From: Crotalaria pallida
Lineage: Eukaryota > Streptophyta > Magnoliopsida > Fabales > Fabaceae
Assembly: GCA_037953625.1 (NCBI GenBank)
Contig: CM075653.1
Coordinates: forward strand, 101,039,639-101,103,638
Reading direction: 5' to 3'
DNA length: 64,000 bases
The position numbers and the translations under genes were made by a program. Positions 57,959 through 64,000 of the stretch are shown piece by piece (position 1 is the stretch's first letter; each line of letters begins with the position of its first letter). The notes beneath the pieces are model-generated. The model was not told the DNA's origin. It was given only the letters and a program-made list of their open reading frames with translations, and searched no databases.

Positions 57959-59671
57959 TTTTGAAACCACAATCGGTGGTAGAAATAACTAGGAGACACT
58001 AGGAGAACACCTAGAAGGCGGGGTTGAATAGGTGTTTGATAAACCTTGAAAGATTTTCGCAAGAAACAAATCAAAACTATTAAATCAAATGATTTTCTTG
58101 AAATTCTTCAACTTTAATCGATTAAATCAATGACTAATCGATTAATGTCGAATGATTGATTAAAACTAATCGATTAATGCAAACAGTTAATCGATTAATA
58201 CATGTTAAAACTGAAAAATCACTTTTCAATCGAATACGAAAATCAATCAATTAACACATATGATCAGAGATAAAGTGGAATTGATTAACACCAATATTCT
58301 TATTGATTACCTAGGTTATGAAAATGATTTTCCCAAATTCAATTTTGCACAATTAAGATTCAATTCAATCAATTATGAAAAATCACTTTTTCTAGGTTTT
58401 CAACCAAGAACACAATGAATAATAAGAATGTAAAGAGTTAAGAGTTTAGAGATACGACACAGTGATTTATCCTGGTTCACTTTCATCCACTTGAAAGCTA
58501 CATCTAGTCCCCTCTTCAACCAAGAGAGATTCTTCACTATGAGAAATTAGAGTTCTCAAATTACAAGTAAATGCCTCACAAGACTCCCTTCTTGCTAGCC
58601 TACAAGAGATACCATACCCTTGCCTTGTAACCCTATTGATGCTCTAATCTAACCTCTTCTCTTGCTTGCCGATATCCCCACAACAAGTCTTCCACTTGCT
58701 TAATGATGCCTCATACCAAGACTTCCACTTTGCTTGTTAACACAACAAGACTTCCAATTGCTTGATAACAATCAAGACTTCCAAATGCTTGTTTGCTTGA
58801 TGAACAACCAAGTCTTCCTTTGTTGTAGATAGCTTGCCTTCTTGCAAAGATTACAACCAAAATGAAAACCAAATAACAATCCTATGAATCTCTTTCAAAA
58901 GCTATGAAATATCAACATGAGAGATTCAAGGTTCTTGATCAAAGAATGTAAAAAATGAGAACTTTGATCTTGAGAGAGTGAGAGAGAATAGAGTGGCTTG
59001 ATTCTTTGTAAAATTGATAAGAAAATGATAGATAATGATCACAAAGGTTAGGAATAGGTTTATATAGAATACCCAAAAGTTAGGAACGGTTAAAAGTGCT
59101 TTTGAGAAGTGAAAAACGCATTTTAAAAACCAGATCTGCACGTGTTAATCGATTAAATTAAGTGCTAATCGATTAACTATGCCTTAATCGAGTAAGTGCG
59201 CAAGGCTGAATAATTTTACTCGAGTAAAAGTGAAGATAATCGATTATCAAAAGTTGTAAATCGATTATCAGTTCAAAATATACAGATAATCGATTATCAA
59301 AACAGGTTAATCGATTATTTTGATTAAAAAACACTTAAAACTTGTTTTCTCAAAAACTAAATCTTTTCTTTCAAACCTTTAAGCCACCTATTGATTTTAG
59401 GCAAAGTGAATACTCAAAATATGATATAATCATGATCTTGATAGAGATTTACTACCCTCTAATGACTCTACCCAAACCCATAAACTAAGAGACTTGTGAG
59501 GCAAAAGATAAAACAATAAAACACAAACTACCAAACAAAGTCTTCATGAGTTGGCTCTCTCTTCATCACTTGATGTTTGTTGTTGCTTGTTGAGCTTGAA
59601 CTTGATCAACACATTTGTAGCTTGTTCAAAACCTTTTGGCATTTATCAAAACATTCTTCATGGATCTTACA
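57959..59671 (-). repeat. 3' LTR of Sirevirus B
   Basis: 1713 bp; on the minus strand starts TGTAAGATCC at 59671. Two clusters of AATCGATT cores: 59138-59325, about 345-535 bp from the LTR start, and 58110-58200. The promoter-like block GTGAACCAGGATAAATCAC (minus) is at about 58462-58480. Matches 62282-63209 closely. Confidence 0.88.
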
Positions 59672-59684
59672 ATCTCCCCATTTT
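59672..59684 (-). other. Polypurine tract of Sirevirus B
   Basis: On the minus strand AAAATGGGGAGAT directly precedes the LTR start TGTAAG. Other G-rich words (AAAGGGGGAGAAA near 59955-59968) lie upstream in the same orientation. Confidence 0.7.
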
Positions 59685-60439
59685 TGAAAATGACAAACCA
59701 TGTTTTGAATTTGTTTGAAGTTCTTTGAAGTTGTTGATACTTGAACCATTTAAGCACTTGGTGAGATTCTTGCTCCCCCTCAATAAATGCTTTTGACAAT
59801 TGAAATCCAATTGATAGAAGCTTGATTCTCCCCCTAACTTCAACAACTTTGCTCAACCTACATAAAAACAACAAAAAACAACCTTTCTCCACAAAACAAC
59901 TATTTCTCAACAAAACATATACCATTTCTCCCCAAAATGGTCAAAACATACCATTTCTCCCCCTTTGGCATTATCAAAAAGAAATATATACCAATTGAAA
60001 TATAAGATCTAAGCCAAATTAAGAGATAAAATGATAATTGTTTCTCAATATCAAACATTTCTTCACAACATTGATACCAAATGTAGATGTGGTAATTAAT
60101 ACCAATTGTACAATACAAAAATAATACTTTGAAATGTGATATCAATTGGCAAGAACATAAAACAATGAAGTATCATACCAATTGCAACAAACTAATTGAA
60201 ACTAGAAAGACATAATATCACTTAACCAAAGTAAGATATCAATTGTAAAGATATATCACAAAACAATAAAAGCATGATAATCATCTAATGATCAAAATTA
60301 GTATCAATTGAGTGATCAATATCAAACAATATCAAATGTTATCAATTTGTAGGATTTTCTCTTGATACCAATTGAAGATGCAAATGAATGAATAACACAT
60401 GAAAGTCCTTTTGCTCTTCAATCATACCTACAAAAACAA
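59685..60439. repeat. Non-coding tail with ATACCAATTG repeats
   Basis: Between gag and PPT about eight copies of ATACCAATTG or ATATCAATTG/GTATCAATTG occur (59987, 60098, 60139, 60175, 60230, 60300, 60365 and variants), irregularly spaced. No coding frame. It occupies the place where pol should be. Confidence 0.6.
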
Positions 60440-62211
60440 TCATGCTTTGCCTTTTGGTATCCAAATGGTTTTGGATCCATTTTTGTTAGTGTAGGGACTC
60501 TCACCCTTTTTCACCCAAACAAACTTTCCTTTAGGTATACCATGCACTTTAATATAACACACATTTGAAGTATGTCCATGAGTAACACAATAGAAACATG
60601 TTGGTGAATTTGAAAAATCAACCTTTGAAAAATCAACAACATTTCTATGAGATTTACTCTTAGCAATAGTATAACCCAAACCAAACTTGTTTGAATTTTC
60701 TCTTTGAAAATTTAACAATGTGCGCAATCTAATATCACCATTTGTGAAACTTGCAAGCTTATTTTTCAAAATAGCATTTTCATCTTTAAGCAACTTGCAA
60801 TTCTCACAATACTAGCACAATCACAAGAAGAACTAGCATATATAAGATCAAGAGTTTCATTTTCAAGATTAATCTCATCAACTTGTTTTTGAAGATCTAA
60901 AATCTCTTGTTGATGTTTCAAAATGAGCTTCTTCCTTTCAATGTTTTTCGAAGCTAATTTCTTGAGATGTTCATGCATTTCTTCATAAGCATTATATAAA
61001 ATTTCATATTTGGAAGAAATTTCGGATTTAGTTTCACTTACATCGCTTTCGTAGCTTTGCTCACTTGATTCATCATTTGAAATTTCTTCTTCATCTACTA
61101 GAGCTATCAAGTTGAGACAAGCGGCATCTTCATCATCCGAAGAACTATTCGATGTGCTTTTCTTGTCATCTTCATCATCACTATTCCAAACTATGTATGC
61201 TCTTTTAGATTTTGAATTTTTCTTTTCTTTCTCCTTCTTCTTGAGATACTTAGAGCATGAGTACTTGAGATGACCGGGCTTTCCACATTCATGGCAAACT
61301 ATACCTTCTTTTGATGTCTTGGTCTAGTAGTGTGGGGGATCCTTCTCTTTACTTTTGACTTTGTTCAACCTTCCTTTTCTCCTTAGAATCTTATTGAACT
61401 TTCTTAGTAGAAGCTTCATCTCCTCTTCATCAATGTCCAAATCGGAATCTTCATTATCACTATTATCGGAACTCTCTTCCTTTTGATATGATCTTTGAGC
61501 TTTAAGAGCGATTCCTTTTCTTTCTTTGTTCTTGTCCGATTCTTCATGCATATGTAAGCGTCCAAGCTCCATTTCATGTTCTTGAAGCTTTCCGAAAAGT
61601 GTTGCTAAGTCCATGTTGTCCAAGTCCTTTGATTCAACTATTGCGGTAACCTTAGGTTGCCATTCCCTACTTAGACATCTTAAAACTTTGTTAACAAGTT
61701 CACAATTCAAGAAAGTTTTACCAAGAGCAATGAGATGATTAACAATATGAGTAAAACGCTTTTGCATAAAACATATAGATTCATTAGGCAACATACGAAA
61801 CAATTCATATTCATGCATCAAAGAATTTAATCTAGCACGCCTAACTTCACTAGTGCCTTCATGTGTGACTTGCAAGGTGTCCCACATTTCTTTGGCATTA
61901 CGACATTGGGAGACTCTAAAGAACTCATCATAAGATAGAGCGGAGGTGATGATATTCTTAGCTTTTAAATCATATTGAATTTTCCTTTTATCATCATCGG
62001 TCCACTTATCTTTGAGAGTTAGTGTAAGTACACCTTCTACTTCTTTTGAGGGAATATAAGGACCATTTTCAATGGCTTCCCAAATGTTCACATCTATGGC
62101 TTCTATAAAGATTCTCATCCTAATTTTTCAATAAGCATAACCCTCTCCACCAAACATAGGAGGGCGGCTAATTGATGCACCTTCACCACCAAAGGGATTC
62201 GTAGAACCCAT
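60440..62211 (-). pseudogene. gag: Broken gag of Sirevirus B
   Basis: Starts at an ATG at 62211 (MGS.NPFGGEGAS). The Trp that is intact in element A's YAYWKARM is a TGA stop here near 62130. The frame continues with NIITSALSYDEFFRV and LRCLSREWQPKVTAI, meets a TAG near 61325, then runs in the same frame through zinc knuckle CHECGKPGHLKYSC, RAYIVWNSDDED and a coiled-coil (KKLILKHQQEILDLQKQVDE). A frameshift near 60800 leads to a second knuckle CFYCVTHGHTSNVC and the C-terminal TIWIPKGKA stop. It is a long Sirevirus gag, longer than that of element A, but cannot be translated whole. Confidence 0.88.
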
Positions 62212-62267
62212 TGTAGTTTCCTCAAGGATCTTAACGAAAAAGCTCTATGCTCGTGTCTTTCGACCGA

Positions 62268-62279
62268 GCTCTGATACCA
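62268..62279 (-). other. Primer binding site of Sirevirus B
   Basis: GCTCTGATACCA (TGGTATCAGAGC on the minus strand), 2 nt from the LTR edge at 62282. Confidence 0.9.
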
Positions 62280-62281
62280 AT

Positions 62282-63209
62282 TGTTGGAACCACAATCGGT
62301 GGTAGAAATAACTAGGAGACACTAGGAGAACACCTAGAAGGGGGGTTGAATAGGTGTTTGATAAAACTTGAAAGATTTTCGCAAGAAACAAATCAAAACT
62401 ATTAAATCAAATGATTTTCTTGAAATTCTTCAACTTTAATCGATTAAATCAATGACTAATCGATTAATGTCGAATGATTGATTAAAACTAATCGATTAAT
62501 GCAAACAATTAATCGATTAATACATGTTAAAACTGAAAAAATCACTTTTCAGTCGAATACGAAAATCAATCAATTAACACATATGATCAGAGATAAAGCG
62601 GAATTGATTAACACCAATATTCTTATTGATTACCTAGGTTATGAAAATGATTTTCCCAAATTCAATTTTGCACAATTAAGATTCAATTCAATCAATTATG
62701 AAAAATCACTTTTTCTAGGTTTTCAACCAAGAACACAATGAATAATAAGAATGTAAAGAGTTAAGAGTTTAGAGATATGACACAGTGATTTATCCTGGTT
62801 CACTTTCATCCACTTGAAAGCTACATCTAGTCCCCTCTTCAACCAAGAGAGATTCTTCACTATGAAGAATTAGAGTTCTCAAATTACAAGTAAATGCCTC
62901 ACAAGACTCCCTTCTTGCTAGCCTACAAGAGATACCACACCCTTGCCTTGTAACCCTATTGATGCTCTAATCTAACCTCTTCTCTTGTTTGTCGATATCC
63001 CCACAACAAGTCTTCCACTTGCTTGATGATGCCTCACACCAAGACTTCCACTTTGCTTGTTAACACAACTAGACTTCCAATTGCTTGATAACAATCAAGA
63101 CTTCCAAATGCTTGTTTGCTTGATGAACAACCAAGTCTTCCTTTGTTGTAGATAGCTTGCCTTCTTGCAAAGATTACAACCAAAATGAAAACCAAATAAC
63201 AATCCTATG
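62282..63209 (-). repeat. 5' LTR of Sirevirus B, interrupted
   Basis: Matches 57959-58888 with few differences and stops at AATCCTATG, where the other LTR continues with AATCTCTTTC. The break is the insertion of the LTR starting at 63210. The missing remainder lies beyond the window. Confidence 0.88.
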
Positions 63210-64000
63210 TGTAACACCCTATCTTTATATACTAATACTATTACTATAGATTAGCCTTTTATCTTAGAAAACGTTCGGGGTTTATAAAATTTTCGACGGA
63301 GTTTCCTTTAAAAATCGGACTTTTCCCCGAATAAATATTAAACCTGTCAGTCCAGAACAACTTTCAATTTAATAAAGTATAACTTTTAGCTCAAAATAGA
63401 CAATACTATACAATGCTTTCATCTTGTCCCCATGAGAAGAGAGAACTTATGCATTAATGAAAATACATTTAAAATAAAATCGTCATTATCAATTAAAATA
63501 CAATATTTATAAAAATCTAATCTTTACAAATCAGGACCTATGAATGGTTGCACTATAGTTGGGACCATAAGGTCGCCAATATCAGTATACTCTTTACAGG
63601 AGTATACCTTTTACGGCCTTGACTTTCACATGTGCCTGTCTCCAATGTGTACCTAATATGTCCACTGTAAGGGTGAGAACTTTGAATAATAATCAAGGAA
63701 AACACTTAAAACGATAGTAATAAAACATAACTAGACATACCCAAACATCTTTCATCATATTCATATTATCCCATTCAACAATAACAATTCTATTCTTATC
63801 ATTTAACCAATTCACACTTTTCACCTTTCCTTAAACAATAACAATAACAATAACAATACTTTACGATGCTTTTATGCTCAAACATATGAACAATGCATGT
63901 AACTTTATACCACTGTGATTTAATCCCTGAATCCAATGTAACACTATAACTTTTCACCGTATTCACTATAACACTTTAACACTTTCATTGGATTCAGCGA
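63210..64000 (-). repeat. Chromovirus-type LTR, cut by window end
   Basis: Starts TGTAACACCCTATC. It follows the nested LTR at 51600 block for block (CGGGGTTTATAAAATTTTCG, GACGGAGTTTC, AAACCTGTCAGTCCAGAACA, then CACTGTAAGGGTGAGAAC near 63664). The expected target pentamer on the left is CTATG; the right end is not in view. Solo or full-length cannot be decided. Confidence 0.8.

Larger units (their letters stand above)
57959..63209 (-). mobile_element. Gag-only Sirevirus-type Copia element (B)
   Basis: Minus-strand element: 5' LTR begins at 62282 and runs upward until interrupted at 63210; PBS at 62268-62279; broken gag 60440-62211; then about 770 bp of non-coding DNA, PPT and 3' LTR 57959-59671. 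There is no protease, integrase or RT between gag and PPT, so pol is deleted. The left flank pentamer is ATACT (57954-57958); the other flank is outside the window. The minus-strand 3' LTR end has TGTTGG changed to TTTTTG on the plus strand. Confidence 0.88.

Noticed and set aside
1..64000. tRNA or rRNA genes
   Set aside because: No cloverleaf with proper A and B boxes or rRNA core sequence was noticed; the tRNA-like TGGTATCAGAGC words are retrotransposon primer sites.

Overview
The window is nuclear DNA from a dicot plant, most likely a legume and plausibly Glycine. It is AT-rich and intron-bearing, has very few genes and is packed with nested retrotransposons, including Sirevirus-type Copia elements with long gag genes and LTRs and a Tekay/Del-type chromovirus. 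Genus is an inference from element types and the two host genes; no plastid, mitochondrial or bacterial features were seen. There are only two convincing host genes: an XND1-type (NAC104) transcription factor on + (8129-9665, three exons, 191 aa) and a mitochondrial carrier family protein on - (15272-19043, six exons, 380 aa).

Layout. 1-5.3 kb: eroded Copia debris and a chromovirus-type LTR (774-3079). 5.3-8.0 kb: intergenic, upstream of XND1. 8.1-9.7 kb: XND1, with a MITE in intron 1. 9.7-15.3 kb: intergenic with one inverted-repeat element. 15.3-19.0 kb: carrier gene. 19.0-22.1 kb: intergenic with two Stowaway-like MITEs. 22.1-31.7 kb: a full-length, young Ty3/gypsy chromovirus with ~2.48-kb LTRs, 5-bp target duplication, PBS, PPT and a 1174-codon open pol; its gag is broken.

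31.9-48.7 kb: small inverted-repeat elements, then a nest. An inverted-repeat element (arms near 33.8 and 48.6 kb) is split by an L1-type LINE on - (33879-43821, 11-bp duplication). The LINE is split by a CACTA transposon (35507-39831, 3-bp duplication) carrying exons of an arginine/serine-rich protein gene. The same outer element is split again by a gag-only Sirevirus (43928-48324, 5-bp duplication).

49.4-57.1 kb: a ~5.15-kb solo LTR (5-bp duplication) that itself contains a 2.57-kb solo LTR (5-bp duplication), the whole lying in or beside a degenerate FAR1/FRS-like sequence. 58.0 kb to the end: a second gag-only Sirevirus, whose 5' LTR is interrupted at 63210 by another chromovirus-type LTR that runs off the window.

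The most unusual pattern is sequence-level convergence. LTRs of unrelated superfamilies (Ty3 chromoviruses and a Ty1 Sirevirus) each carry clusters of the palindromic core AATCGATT, about 150-550 bp inside the LTR start where U3 regulatory DNA sits. The other Sirevirus instead has a CCGAGC cluster at the matching place. No coherent novel multi-gene system was found; the interest lies in element architecture, gene capture and these LTR motif arrays.
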